Shown one piece after another: positions 1 through 7,507 of a stretch of DNA of 64,000 bases. Location: positions 152,788 to 216,787 of the forward strand of contig NZ_JAIUCY010000008.1 in the NCBI RefSeq assembly GCF_020179755.1, written 5' to 3'. The translations under genes and the position numbers were made by a program. Each line of letters starts with the position of its first letter. The first letter of the stretch is position 1. Below the pieces are notes generated by a model, which ran no database searches, was not told the DNA's origin, and saw nothing but the letters and a program-made list of their open reading frames with translations. The DNA is from Herbaspirillum sp. alder98 (GTDB lineage: Bacteria; Pseudomonadota; Gammaproteobacteria; Burkholderiales; Burkholderiaceae_D).

Positions 1-841
1 TGGCGTAGACACGCGCATCCGAGGTCAGGCAGCTGTTGTCGATGCTGATGCCGCCGCGTTCGCCGACCACCAGGCCGGCATCGCGGGCCAGTTCGTCGCG
101 TGGGCGGATGCCGGCCGAGAACACGATCATGTCGGTCTCGAGATGGCTACCATCCTCGAAGTTCATGCGGTGCGTGTGATGCTGGCCGTCGACGATTTCC
201 AGCGTGTTCTTCTGGGTGTGGGCGGTCACGCCCAGGTCGGCGATCTTCTGGCGCAGGATGCGGCCGCCGTGTTCGTCGATCTGCACCGCCATCAATCGCT
301 GGGCGAACTCGACCACGTGGGTCGTCAGGTTCATGTCGCGCAAGGCCTTGGCGCATTCGAGCCCCAGCAGACCGCCGCCGATCACCACGCCGCTGGTTGA
401 GCGCTGGCCGCATTCGAGCATGGCTTCCAGGTCTTCGATGGTGCGATAGACGAAGCAATCGCGGCGCTGGTTACCGGCGACGGTCGGCACAAAAGGGGAA
501 GAGCCCGTGGCCAGCACCAGCCGGTCGTAGGACAGGATCTGCTCGACGCCATCGACATTGACGGTGACGGTGCGCGCCACGCAATCGATGCGTTGCGCCT
601 TGGCGTTCAGCTTGAGATCGAACTGGACCGGGCTGCGGCCGCTGTCGAAGAAGCCGGGGGCCACCAGCGACAATTCGGCGGCGCTCTTGCCGGCGAAGAA
701 TTCGGACAGGTGCACCCGGTCATAGGCCGGTCGCGGTTCTTCGCACAGGATAGTGACCTTGAGGTCGGGGGCGCCGCTTTCTGCCAGGCATTCCAGGAAT
801 TTATGGCCGACCATACCGTGGCCGATGACGATGATGTTCAT
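1..841 (-). CDS. nirB: Nitrite reductase [NAD(P)H] large subunit, N-terminal part (cut by window edge)
   Basis: About 280 residues of the N-terminal FAD/NAD-binding half are visible. The protein starts MNIIVIGHGMVGHKFLE, a Rossmann glycine motif, and has a second dinucleotide motif (VVIGGGLLGLECAKAL) near residue 145. This layout is that of NirB, which reduces nitrite to ammonium in the cytoplasm using siroheme and a 4Fe-4S centre in its C-terminal half. That half lies outside the window, so an unrelated FAD-dependent reductase cannot be fully excluded. The ATG is 11 bp downstream of the nitrate transporter gene, on the same strand, so the two are probably one nitrate assimilation operon driven from the sigma-54 promoter near 2312. 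Confidence 0.88.
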   Translation of the reverse strand, partial: MNIIVIGHGMVGHKFLECLAESGAPDLKVTILCEEPRPAYDRVHLSEFFAGKSAAELSLVAPGFFDSGRSPVQFDLKLNAKAQRIDCVARTVTVNVDGVEQILSYDRLVLATGSSPFVPTVAGNQRRDCFVYRTIEDLEAMLECGQRSTSGVVIGGGLLGLECAKALRDMNLTTHVVEFAQRLMAVQIDEHGGRILRQKIADLGVTAHTQKNTLEIVDGQHHTHRMNFEDGSHLETDMIVFSAGIRPRDELARDAGLVVGERGGISIDNSCLTSDARVYA

Positions 842-852
842 GGGAATCCTCC

Positions 853-2160
853 TCAGGCAGTAACTTTGTTATCGATGGCGACCGGCTCGTCGTTCTTGTC
901 GGACGTGGTAAAGCGAACCGCGACGGCGCACAGTGCCGACACCGTCACCAGCACGCCCAGCGCCGACAGGGTTTGCTGGGTATTGCCGATGCCTTTCATC
1001 AGGAACCCCGCCAGCACCGCGCCGACATTGCCACCCGCGCCGATGATGCCGGCCACGCCGCCCAGCGCGCGGCGATCGATAAAGGGCACCAGCGCGTAGG
1101 TGGCGCCGCAGGCCATGTGGGTGAACATGCCGAAGCACAGCATGGCCACGACGGCGCCTGTGACGCTGCCGGCGTGCGCAAACCACAGCAGGCCCAGGCC
1201 TTCGCCGATCATCAATACGAATAGCAGGTGGGCCCGACGGTTGAGGCCGCCGGCCAGCGCCACGCGGTCAGAGATGTAGCCGCCCAGCGCGCGGGCAAAC
1301 AGTGCCAGCAGACCGAAGCTGGCGGCAGCGATGCCGGCCGAGGCCAGCGACAGCTGGAAGTGCTCGACGTAGTAGATGGCGGCAATGTTATGGATGAAGA
1401 TCTCGACCCCGAAGCAGGCGCCGTAGGTGATGAACAGCATCCAGACCCGATAGTTGGCGGCGGCCGCACGGAAACTGGCCCAGCCACCTTTCTTGGCATT
1501 GTCGATCGACACCCCGGCGGCGCGCAGCGCATCGTAGTTGCCTTCAGGGCAATCCTGGGTGAAGCGCCAGTACAGCGCGGCCATGATCAGCATCAATACG
1601 CCCGGCACCAGCAGCGCGACGCGCCAGCCCCAGCCATGCGATACGCCCAGCATCAGCAGCGCCGCCACCAGCAGCGGCATCACCGCTTGCGCCACGCCGC
1701 CGCCGGCGTTGCCCCAGCCGGCCGTGGCGGCATTGGCGGTGCCGACCACGTTGGGCGCGAACATCACCGAGGTGTGATATTGCGTGATCACGAAACTGGC
1801 ACCGACCGCGCCAATCAGCAGGCGGAAGAACAGGAAGCTCTCGTAGCTTTGCGCGAACGCCACGCCGATGACCGGCAGCGCACCGACCAGCAGCAAGCCG
1901 GTGTAGGCGCGGCGCGGGCCGAAGCGGTCGCACATCGGGCCGATGATCAGGCGCACCAGGATGGTGACCGCCACTGCCGCAATATTGATATTGGCGATCT
2001 GTCCGACATCGAGGCCGAATTCGCCCTTGATCAGCGGCATCAGCGGGGCGCAGGCAAACCAGGCGAAGAAGCAGACGAAGAACGCCAGCCAGGTCAGATG
2101 GAAGGCGCGCATCTGGGGTGTGCCCAGGGAAAACAGTGCGATACGGGTGGCTTTGCTCAT
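853..2160 (-). CDS. narK: Nitrate/nitrite transporter, NarK/NasA-type major facilitator
   Basis: A 435-residue, 12-helix MFS protein. It has the two glycine-rich nitrate signature segments of the nitrate/nitrite porter family: AGWGNAGGG around residue 148 and AGIIGAGGNVGAVLAGF in the second half. The likely role is nitrate uptake across the inner membrane for assimilation, since the next gene is nirB. The ATG is preceded by an AAGGAAA ribosome binding site. The leader upstream carries a terminator hairpin and two ANTAR-type hairpins, so expression probably depends on both nitrogen limitation and nitrate. Whether it moves nitrate, nitrite or both cannot be told from sequence. Confidence 0.92.
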   Translation of the reverse strand: MSKATRIALFSLGTPQMRAFHLTWLAFFVCFFAWFACAPLMPLIKGEFGLDVGQIANINIAAVAVTILVRLIIGPMCDRFGPRRAYTGLLLVGALPVIGVAFAQSYESFLFFRLLIGAVGASFVITQYHTSVMFAPNVVGTANAATAGWGNAGGGVAQAVMPLLVAALLMLGVSHGWGWRVALLVPGVLMLIMAALYWRFTQDCPEGNYDALRAAGVSIDNAKKGGWASFRAAAANYRVWMLFITYGACFGVEIFIHNIAAIYYVEHFQLSLASAGIAAASFGLLALFARALGGYISDRVALAGGLNRRAHLLFVLMIGEGLGLLWFAHAGSVTGAVVAMLCFGMFTHMACGATYALVPFIDRRALGGVAGIIGAGGNVGAVLAGFLMKGIGNTQQTLSALGVLVTVSALCAVAVRFTTSDKNDEPVAIDNKVTA

Positions 2161-2170
2161 TTCGTTTCCT

Positions 2171-2226
2171 TAAAAGCAAAATGGCGTCCGCTCGAGTCCG
2201 GGTTACCCCGGTCAAGCGGACGCCAT
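2171..2226 (-). terminator. Leader attenuator hairpin in front of the nitrate transporter gene
   Basis: On the minus strand a perfect 12-bp stem (ATGGCGTCCGCT with AGCGGACGCCAT, + coordinates 2181-2226) encloses a second stem CCGGG-GTAA-CCCGG with a GNRA loop. TTTTGCTTTT follows at once, then the AAGGAAA ribosome binding site. A strong intrinsic terminator between promoter and start codon is the hallmark of an attenuated leader. Together with the two hexaloop hairpins upstream it fits antitermination by an ANTAR protein such as NasR or NasT. Confidence 0.85.
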
Positions 2227-2239
2227 TGTCCTTGTGCGC

Positions 2240-2292
2240 TGCTGATCCATCGTTAGATCGGCATCAAAAATTGGTTGGATCGCCTTTGATCC
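2240..2292 (-). promoter_or_regulatory. Two-hairpin ANTAR-type antitermination element
   Basis: Minus-strand RNA forms P1 (2292-2277): GGATC-AAAGGC-GATCC, a 5-bp stem with a six-base loop. It also forms P2 (2263-2240): GATCT-AACGAT-GGATC, again a six-base loop, with the stem extended by TGC/GCA beyond one C-A mismatch. Both loops have A at position 1 and G at position 4, the signature described for RNA targets of ANTAR antiterminators. The element lies between the predicted transcription start (about 2294) and the terminator at 2181-2226. No ANTAR protein gene is in this window. Confidence 0.82.
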
Positions 2293-2304
2293 TGCGACAG
2301 GTCA

Positions 2305-2320
2305 TGCAAAGGCCGTGCCA
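2305..2320 (-). promoter_or_regulatory. Sigma-54 (RpoN) promoter of the nitrate transporter/nirB operon
   Basis: The minus strand reads TGGCACGGCCTTTGCA, which matches the -24/-12 consensus TGGCAC-N5-TTGCA at every defined position. The predicted start is near 2294, two bases before ANTAR hairpin P1, so the leader begins almost exactly at the regulatory hairpin. RpoN with an NtrC-type activator is the usual control of nitrogen assimilation. Confidence 0.88.
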
Positions 2321-2439
2321 GCAACGTGGTTTTGGCGCTGCGACGGGCGTTACAGAGGGAAAGAGACTAAGGCTGGATGCCCATGGGAAAGGGCATTGAG
2401 GATGGATATATCACTTCATGATGATTTTGGGTGCGGGCC

Positions 2440-2456
2440 TGCGCGCAAATGGTGCG
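2440..2456. promoter_or_regulatory. Possible NtrC-type enhancer site
   Basis: TGCGCGC-AAA-TGGTGCG resembles the NtrC dyad TGCACCA-N3-TGGTGCA. One half-site is good and the other poor. It lies about 150 bp upstream of the predicted sigma-54 start, a usual enhancer distance. Confidence 0.35.
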
Positions 2457-2501
2457 GTGCGTCGCCCAATTGCAGCGCGTGCCGGCGATTGGGCCGCTCG
2501 A

Positions 2502-2819
2502 TCAGCGCGGCTGGAAGGCAATCACGCCCATGCCGGCCAGCGCCAGTCCTGCCCCAGCCACATCCCATGCGCTCGGGCGTATGCCGTCGACCAGCCACAA
2601 CCAGGCCAGCGCCATCGCAATATAGACGCCGCCATAAGCCGCATAGACCCGGCCCGAGGCGGCTTCGTGCAAGCTCAGCAGCCAGGCGAAGGCGGCCAGG
2701 CTGACAGTAGCCGGCACCAGCAGCCAGGCGCTGCGGTCTTGCCTGAGCCACAGCCACGGCAAGTAACAGCCGATCAGCTCGGCCAGGGCCGTCAACATAT
2801 AAAACCCAAGTGTCTTCAT
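2502..2819 (-). CDS. YnfA/UPF0060 family small membrane protein
   Basis: A 105-residue protein of four hydrophobic helices. It has the family features LPWLWLR after the first helix and an [20 protein letters not shown] segment near the middle. The family is close to 108 residues long and related in fold to small multidrug resistance transporters; its substrate is unknown. The start at MKTLGFYML was chosen because it matches the family N-terminus; an in-frame codon 36 bp further upstream would add an unusual charged extension. It lies 4 bp downstream of the MgtC-like gene on the same strand, so co-transcription is likely. Confidence 0.85.
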   Translation of the reverse strand: MKTLGFYMLTALAELIGCYLPWLWLRQDRSAWLLVPATVSLAAFAWLLSLHEAASGRVYAAYGGVYIAMALAWLWLVDGIRPSAWDVAGAGLALAGMGVIAFQPR

Positions 2820-2823
2820 GGGT

Positions 2824-3315
2824 TCAATCCTCTTCGCGCGCCGCGATGCGTTCACGTTCTTCGTGGGTCTTGCCCAGCCAGCGGTGCTGCAGCATGTGTT
2901 CGATCCGACGACCGACTGTAAACAACAACAGGATCAGTCCGGTTGCCATCAGCGCCACCTTCCACCACCCCACGCCGCACACGATGCCCACGGCAGCCGT
3001 GACCCAGATCGACGCGGCCGTGGTCAGGCCGCGTACTTTTTCCGACGCACGCTCATGCACGATCACCCCGGCGCCCAGGAAGCCGATGCCGGTAATGACG
3101 CCCTGGATGGCGCGACTGACCGCATCGCGGTGATCGCCATCGGAGTCCATGACGAAATTCATGCTGGCCATGGTGACCAGTGCCGCACCCAGCGCCACCA
3201 GTCCGAGCGTCTTCATACCGGTGGGCTTGCCGCGCAGGTTGCGATCAATCCCGATGACGCAACCGATGGTCATAGCGATGAGAAGTCGCAGAAAGATTTC
3301 TAAATGATCGGTCAT
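2824..3315 (-). CDS. MgtC/SapB family inner-membrane protein
   Basis: A 163-residue membrane protein. It has the MgtC/SapB core: [27 protein letters not shown], then [13 protein letters not shown] and [17 protein letters not shown]. These segments are the conserved part of the family, which in pathogens is tied to survival at low magnesium; in environmental bacteria the role is unclear. The larger C-terminal soluble domain of virulence-type MgtC is absent. The charged tail ([12 protein letters not shown]) ends 4 bp before the YnfA-like gene. I am sure of the family but not of the physiological role. Confidence 0.85.
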   Translation of the reverse strand: MTDHLEIFLRLLIAMTIGCVIGIDRNLRGKPTGMKTLGLVALGAALVTMASMNFVMDSDGDHRDAVSRAIQGVITGIGFLGAGVIVHERASEKVRGLTTAASIWVTAAVGIVCGVGWWKVALMATGLILLLFTVGRRIEHMLQHRWLGKTHEERERIAAREED

Positions 3316-3536
3316 TAAGGGGTCTGTTCTGGTTTTTGAAATGTCGATTGAGGAGGTAACGTGGAATGCACCCGGTTAAGGCGTGAGCGCCATAGTGCAT
3401 TGATCCGATCCTCAGCTCAAGAGGTGAAGGAAAAATGTTTTTTTATTATCAAATCGGATTACGTAAATAGGTGGTTTATTGATTTAGTTGGAATTAGTAA
3501 TCGCTTGGTCTGACAGCGCATTGCTGATTTTAATTG

Positions 3537-3564
3537 TTGCTGCGAATTGATGTCTTTTTATACT
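3537..3564 (+). promoter_or_regulatory. Candidate sigma-70 promoter for the first GH16 gene
   Basis: TTGCTG, a 16-bp spacer and TATACT. The predicted start near 3571 would place the inverted repeat 3599-3616 inside the transcribed leader. Confidence 0.45.
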
Positions 3565-3598
3565 TTTTTCCGCCAGGCGTGTTTTCTACACTCTTAGT

Positions 3599-3616
3599 GA
3601 AATCGGGCTCGATTTC
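3599..3616. promoter_or_regulatory. 18-bp inverted repeat GAAATCG-N4-CGATTTC upstream of GH16 copy 1
   Basis: GAAATCG-GGCT-CGATTTC ends 32 bp before the ATG. The same arms with a different centre (AGGG) occur at 5009-5026, 29 bp before the matching position of the second GH16 gene. Conservation of arms but not centre suggests a protein operator or an RNA hairpin. Confidence 0.6.
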
Positions 3617-3648
3617 GACATCAACCTCAGGTTACTCAGGAGTTTGTC

Positions 3649-4686
3649 ATGAAACGCAAAGTCGCAGCTGGACTGCTGTTATCCCTTTCGGTGCAGGTGC
3701 AGGCGGGGGCCAATTACGCCGAGCTTCCGGCCCGGGTTCCTGCCAATAACGTCATTCTTTACATTCCCTGGGAGACTCCCCAGGCGACCTGCCAGCCAGT
3801 CGTCAAGTGGACCAGCGACAAGCCGCGCGTATTTAGCGCATCCATGCGTAATACCTTCGTCGAGAATTTCAATACCATGCCAGCCCTGGCCAACGGCGAT
3901 GGCACCGCCGGAAAATGGGCGCCCCATCTCGATGGCGGTTTTTCCAATGGCAAGTTCACCGGCTACGACTGGGAAGTCAAGCGCTACCAGCCATCGGCGC
4001 CCGAGCAGCATATCTACACCGACCCTAACTTCAAGGGCTCCGGCACTACGGTGCTCAACCTGAACCCTTTCAGCATCAGCGATAGCGTCCTCACCATCAC
4101 GGCTGACCGCACGCCACCGGCGTTGATGCCTGCTGTGTGGAATCACGCCTATACGTCGGGCCTGTTGTCCACGCACGAGATGTTTGCGCAGACTTACGGC
4201 TATTTCGAAATGAGCGCGCAGGTGCCGAGTTCGCCCTCGTTGCTGCCGGCATTCTGGATGTTGCCGATCGATCGCAGTTGGCCTCCCGAGATCGACATCA
4301 TGGAAGCGCCGGCGCATATGCCCAACGTCATCAGCACCGCGGCACACTGGGTAAATCCTGCCACCGCAGCCGGGACCTCTTCCGGCTGCAAGATTCCTTC
4401 GCCGGGTTTTGCCGCTGGTTTCCACAGTTATGGCGTGCTGTGGTTGCCGGACCGGATAGTCTATTACTACGACCGCCTTGCGATTGGGCAGATTGCCACC
4501 AAGCCTGGAATGGACAAGCCGTTCTACATGATGATCAACATGGCCGTGGGCGGAAACTGGCAAGGCTTTGCCGATGACACCACTCCGTTCCCGCAACGCA
4601 TGCTGGTGGATTGGGTCGCCGCCTACAGCACCACGGGACCATCGGGATGCGCCAAGGATGCGCGGGGTGTGCTGTTGTGCAAATGA
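3649..4686 (+). CDS. Secreted glycoside hydrolase family 16 protein, copy 1
   Basis: 345 residues with an N-terminal signal peptide (MKRKVAAGLLLSLSVQVQAGA). The GH16 catalytic motif E-I-D-I-M-E occurs in PPEIDIMEAP around residue 220, preceded by YGYFEMSAQVPSS and LLPAFWMLP, the usual substrate-cleft strands. The first Glu acts as nucleophile and the last as acid/base in this family of retaining beta-glucanases and galactanases. The substrate cannot be assigned: laminarin, mixed-linkage glucan and bacterial exopolysaccharide are all possible. AGGAG precedes the ATG. A close paralogue lies 370 bp downstream, so this is a tandem duplication. Export to the periplasm or outside is expected. Confidence 0.88.
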   Translation: MKRKVAAGLLLSLSVQVQAGANYAELPARVPANNVILYIPWETPQATCQPVVKWTSDKPRVFSASMRNTFVENFNTMPALANGDGTAGKWAPHLDGGFSNGKFTGYDWEVKRYQPSAPEQHIYTDPNFKGSGTTVLNLNPFSISDSVLTITADRTPPALMPAVWNHAYTSGLLSTHEMFAQTYGYFEMSAQVPSSPSLLPAFWMLPIDRSWPPEIDIMEAPAHMPNVISTAAHWVNPATAAGTSSGCKIPSPGFAAGFHSYGVLWLPDRIVYYYDRLAIGQIATKPGMDKPFYMMINMAVGGNWQGFADDTTPFPQRMLVDWVAAYSTTGPSGCAKDARGVLLCK

Positions 4687-4712
4687 TGGTGCGGCTGTAA
4701 TTTTTCTGATCG

Positions 4713-4738
4713 GGGCCGGCTTTACGCTGGCCCTTTTT
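4713..4738 (+). terminator. Intrinsic terminator of GH16 copy 1
   Basis: GGGCCGGC-TTTAC-GCTGGCCC (8-bp stem with one G-T pair) followed by TTTTT, 27 bp after the stop codon. Confidence 0.85.
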
Positions 4739-5008
4739 GCGTGATGGACCGGCAAGCAAACCAGCGTCTCCATCAAGGAGGTAATTCAGCAGGCGCTGAC
4801 AAGCAGTAGAAGAACGCCTAACCGTTGTTCACAGTGAGGTCGCTTATTTCTTGCCAATTGCCTGTTTTTGGAGACATCAAGCAATTTGCGTCTGATGTCG
4901 TAGAACTTGTTATCTGGTGCCTGCTCTGTTAGCGCAGTACGGATTTTTAACGTAGGCGCGGCGTTGTGTCGCGTCCTGTGCCCAGTACTTTTTTTTGACA
5001 TATCTGGC

Positions 5009-5026
5009 GAAATCGAGGGCGATTTC
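5009..5026. promoter_or_regulatory. 18-bp inverted repeat GAAATCG-N4-CGATTTC upstream of GH16 copy 2
   Basis: GAAATCG-AGGG-CGATTTC, the counterpart of 3599-3616. It starts 9 bp after a TTGACA hexamer (4995-5000), which could be a -35 box; no good -10 box follows it. Confidence 0.6.
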
Positions 5027-5055
5027 CTAAACGTCATTTTGCCCTGGAGATTGCC

Positions 5056-6093
5056 ATCAAACGCAAAGTCGCTGCAAGCGTGCTGTTATCCCTTTCCGTA
5101 TCCGCACAGGCCGGCCCCGGTTACGCAGAGCCGCCTACTCGCGTTCCTTCCGAGAGTGTGGTCATGTATATCCCGTGGGAGACGCCACAACATCACTGCC
5201 AGGCAGTTGCTCCCTGGACCGTCGACAAGCCAAGAATCATGAGCAGGAGGATGCACACTACCTTTATCGAGAACTTCGATGAAATGCCGGCGCTGGCCAA
5301 CGGCGATGGCGCTCCCGGCAAATGGGCGCCGCATCTTGACGGCGGCTATTCCAATGGCAAGTTCACCGGTTACGATTGGATGGTCAAACGCTATCAGCCG
5401 ATGGGGAACGATCAGCAGATCTATACCGACTCCAATTTCAAGGGCTCAGGTGAAGAGGTGCTCAACCTGAATCCGTTCAGTGTCGATGGCAGCGTGCTTA
5501 CCATCACAGGTGATCGCACGCCACCCGCCCTGTTGCGCTCCGTATGGAATCAGGCATACACATCGGGCTTATTGTCATCGCATGAAATGTTTGCGCAGAC
5601 TTATGGTTATTTTGAAATGAGTGCGAAAGTACCCAGTTCCCAGGCGTTGCTGCCGGCATTCTGGATGCTGCCGGTAGACCGTAGCTGGCCGCCCGAGATC
5701 GATATCCTGGAAGCACCTGGGCATATGCCTGACAAACTCACACGTGCAGTGCACTGGGTTAGTCCTGATACGTCAGCGCATGCGTCTTCCGGCTGCTATA
5801 CGCCGACCCCTGCATTCGCGGATGGCTTCCACACTTACGGAGTGCTGTGGCTGCCGGACCGTATCGTCTATTACTACGATCGTATGGTGGTGGCCCAGGT
5901 TGCTACCAAGCCTGGCATGGACAAACCGTTTTATCTGATGATCAACATGGCGGTGGGCGGCAGGTGGCAGGGCGCCGCGAACCAGAACACGCCATTGCCG
6001 CAGCGCATGCTGGTGGATTGGGTGGCGGTCTACAGCGTTGCTGGCCCCAAGGGCTGCCTCACTGATTGGCGCGGCGTGTTGTTGTGCAGATGA
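5056..6093 (+). CDS. Secreted glycoside hydrolase family 16 protein, copy 2, without an ATG start
   Basis: A close paralogue of the preceding GH16 protein along its whole length, with the same catalytic segment (PPEIDILEAP). The codon matching the first copy's ATG is ATC at 5056, correctly spaced after TGGAGA. No ATG, GTG or TTG lies between the upstream in-frame stop (4996) and 5056. The first usual start is GTG at 5080, which would remove the KRK residues of the signal peptide (leaving MLLSLSVSAQAG). Translation may therefore begin at ATC or ATT, poorly, or at GTG with a damaged signal. The rest of the frame is intact, so decay is recent or the start is used. Coordinates here assume the homologous start. 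Confidence 0.75.
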   Translation: MKRKVAASVLLSLSVSAQAGPGYAEPPTRVPSESVVMYIPWETPQHHCQAVAPWTVDKPRIMSRRMHTTFIENFDEMPALANGDGAPGKWAPHLDGGYSNGKFTGYDWMVKRYQPMGNDQQIYTDSNFKGSGEEVLNLNPFSVDGSVLTITGDRTPPALLRSVWNQAYTSGLLSSHEMFAQTYGYFEMSAKVPSSQALLPAFWMLPVDRSWPPEIDILEAPGHMPDKLTRAVHWVSPDTSAHASSGCYTPTPAFADGFHTYGVLWLPDRIVYYYDRMVVAQVATKPGMDKPFYLMINMAVGGRWQGAANQNTPLPQRMLVDWVAVYSVAGPKGCLTDWRGVLLCR

Positions 6094-6163
6094 TATAGCC
6101 CGGATGAATGCCAGATGACAGGGCCGGCAATGCACCGACTTTTTTTATTGCGAACACGCGCGC

Positions 6164-6191
6164 AAAAAAGCCCCGCCATCAACGGCGGGGC
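6164..6191 (-). terminator. Intrinsic terminator of the small secreted protein gene
   Basis: On the minus strand GCCCCGCC-GTTGAT-GGCGGGGC, a perfect 8-bp stem, is followed by TTTTTT. It lies about 100 bp beyond the stop codon at 6295. Confidence 0.85.
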
Positions 6192-6294
6192 AATCTGGCA
6201 TGGCGGGAGATAGGAGGAGGCAACGCCATGCCGCTCAAGCACTTGCACAGCGGCGCATATTCGCTGCAATTTACCCACTGTCGTTCAATCCCTC

Positions 6295-6630
6295 TTACTG
6301 AGAACCGCCACCCGCACCGCCGGCTCCGCCAGCTGCACCTGCGCCACCGGCTGCACCTGCACCTGTGCCACCGCTATTGCCGCCAGGGGCAGTACCCATC
6401 GGACCATCCTTCAGTTCCTGCGCATTCGGATTGGCCTTCGAGCCGTGATCCTTTTCAGTCTTGTGCTTGCGGGTCGTCTTGTCGGTCGCCTTGCTCGACG
6501 CGCCCGAGGTAGGGGCCGCGCCATCGCTGGCAGCACCTGGTGTGCTGGAAGTCTGCGCCAGGGCGCCCGTGCTGAAGGCGGCGGCAACAATGGCCGCGCC
6601 GATGAACTTGAGAGTCGGTTGCTTGGTCAT
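6295..6630 (-). CDS. Small exported protein with Gly/Ala-rich C-terminus, function unknown
   Basis: 111 residues starting MTKQPTLKFIGAAIVAAAFSTGALAQ, a clear signal peptide with an A-x-A cleavage site. The mature part is low in complexity: a Ser/Thr/Ala segment, a charged stretch (KATDKTTRKHKTEKDHGSK), then repeats of Gly-Gly-Ala. I do not recognise a family; similar short periplasmic Gly/Ala-rich proteins are common in Burkholderiales. The start was chosen at the signal peptide with GGAGACT just upstream, although the frame stays open about 150 bp further. It stands alone with its own terminator. Confidence 0.7.
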   Translation of the reverse strand: MTKQPTLKFIGAAIVAAAFSTGALAQTSSTPGAASDGAAPTSGASSKATDKTTRKHKTEKDHGSKANPNAQELKDGPMGTAPGGNSGGTGAGAAGGAGAAGGAGGAGGGSQ

Positions 6631-6785
6631 GCCAGTCTCCTTATGAATTGCTGACTGCGGCTGCAGGCAGTGAAGACATGCTAGACATTCGCGGTAGCGT
6701 GCGCAGTCGGACTGCGCTTCAAACAGGTGTCGGCGGTCGTCGCACCCGGCTGACAGCGGATGTTGCTGAGCTGCGCGAATACCCA

Positions 6786-6814
6786 ATAAAAACGGACCTC
6801 CGAAGAGATCCGTT
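6786..6814 (-). terminator. Intrinsic terminator with UUCG loop after the ribbon-helix-helix-like gene
   Basis: The minus strand reads AACGGA-T-CTC-TTCG-GAG-G-TCCGTT and then TTTTATT. It is a nine-pair stem with one mismatch, capped by the very stable TTCG tetraloop, about 110 bp after the stop codon at 6926. Confidence 0.85.
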
Positions 6815-6925
6815 CTTGTTGGTTTTCGTTAGGATTTTTCTAACCGTATAACTCCATAACGAGACAACCTCACGCTAAATGGAAGGGCGTGGCAGGACCC
6901 GTCCGGGTTCAGTTACAGGGGACGA

Positions 6926-7129
6926 TCATTTGCGTACCGCCGCATCGATGGCGCTGACGATAGCAATCGCTTTCTCGATCACTTCGGCCTGGCTGGCCAC
7001 CCGCATGCTGGTCTTGAGCAGATGCAGTTGCTCACGGGTAGTCTTGCTGACCGGTACGTTGATGAAGCCGTCCGGATCCTGGACAAAACCTGGATCAATC
7101 TGGTTTTCCTGGGTTTTTCTTCTGGCCAC
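6926..7129 (-). CDS. Small protein resembling a ribbon-helix-helix DNA-binding protein
   Basis: 67 residues if started at the GTG at 7129, which has a strong GAGGAG seven bases upstream. The longer reading from an ATG at 7165 has no ribosome binding site. The core FINVPVSKTTREQLHLLKTS followed by SQAEVIEKAIAIVSAI fits a beta strand plus two helices, as in Arc/MetJ-type repressors, with a basic N-terminus (MARRKTQ). No toxin partner is adjacent. The fold assignment is an inference from pattern only. Confidence 0.6.
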   Translation of the reverse strand: MARRKTQENQIDPGFVQDPDGFINVPVSKTTREQLHLLKTSMRVASQAEVIEKAIAIVSAIDAAVRK

Positions 7130-7507
7130 GTTGCGCTCCTCGTTGTTGAAAATGATGGCTTGCATTATGGCGGGTTATGACCGTAGAGCACAGCAAAAGG
7201 TCCCAAAAAAATTGATGTTAAGAAAACGATACGCTATTTATTCCTAACTGCTGAGAGAAAGTGGGAAAGCTGACAGGTTTAGTTGGATTAATGGCACGCT
7301 GAGGTCAAACATAAACTGTTAGAACTTCAAAAGAATTTCGCTTTATTTTTCGCGTCATTAGTCAATAGATGGTTGCGCGGCAATACGCGACGGCATGCAA
7401 TGATGACGCAATAGATTTTTTAGTCTTGCCGGTACCATGGCAATTGGCGCCCACGTGATCGTAATGAAGCAACTATTTAGTTGAATTTACTTTTTTGGGG
7501 GGAAGAA
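7130..7507. other. AT-rich intergenic region
   Basis: About 380 bp between two leftward small genes, clearly richer in A+T than the flanking coding regions. I see no supported gene or terminator in it. It should hold the promoter of the 7129-6926 gene, but no confident -35/-10 pair was found. Confidence 0.5.

Larger units (their letters stand above)
3316..3648. other. Divergent intergenic region before the first GH16 gene
   Basis: 333 bp without a gene, AT-rich compared with its flanks. It separates the leftward MgtC-like gene from the rightward GH16 gene. It holds a plausible promoter at 3537-3564 and the inverted repeat at 3599-3616. Nothing else is recognised. Confidence 0.6.
4687..5055. 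other. Intergenic region between the two GH16 copies
   Basis: 369 bp with the terminator of copy 1 (4713-4738) and the inverted repeat 5009-5026. No coding region is supported. Confidence 0.6.

Noticed and set aside
5080..6093. GTG at 5080 as the plain start of the second GH16 gene
   Set aside because: No ribosome binding site at the right distance, and it would remove the charged part of the signal peptide. The homologous position is the ATC at 5056, so the case is reported as an anomaly instead.
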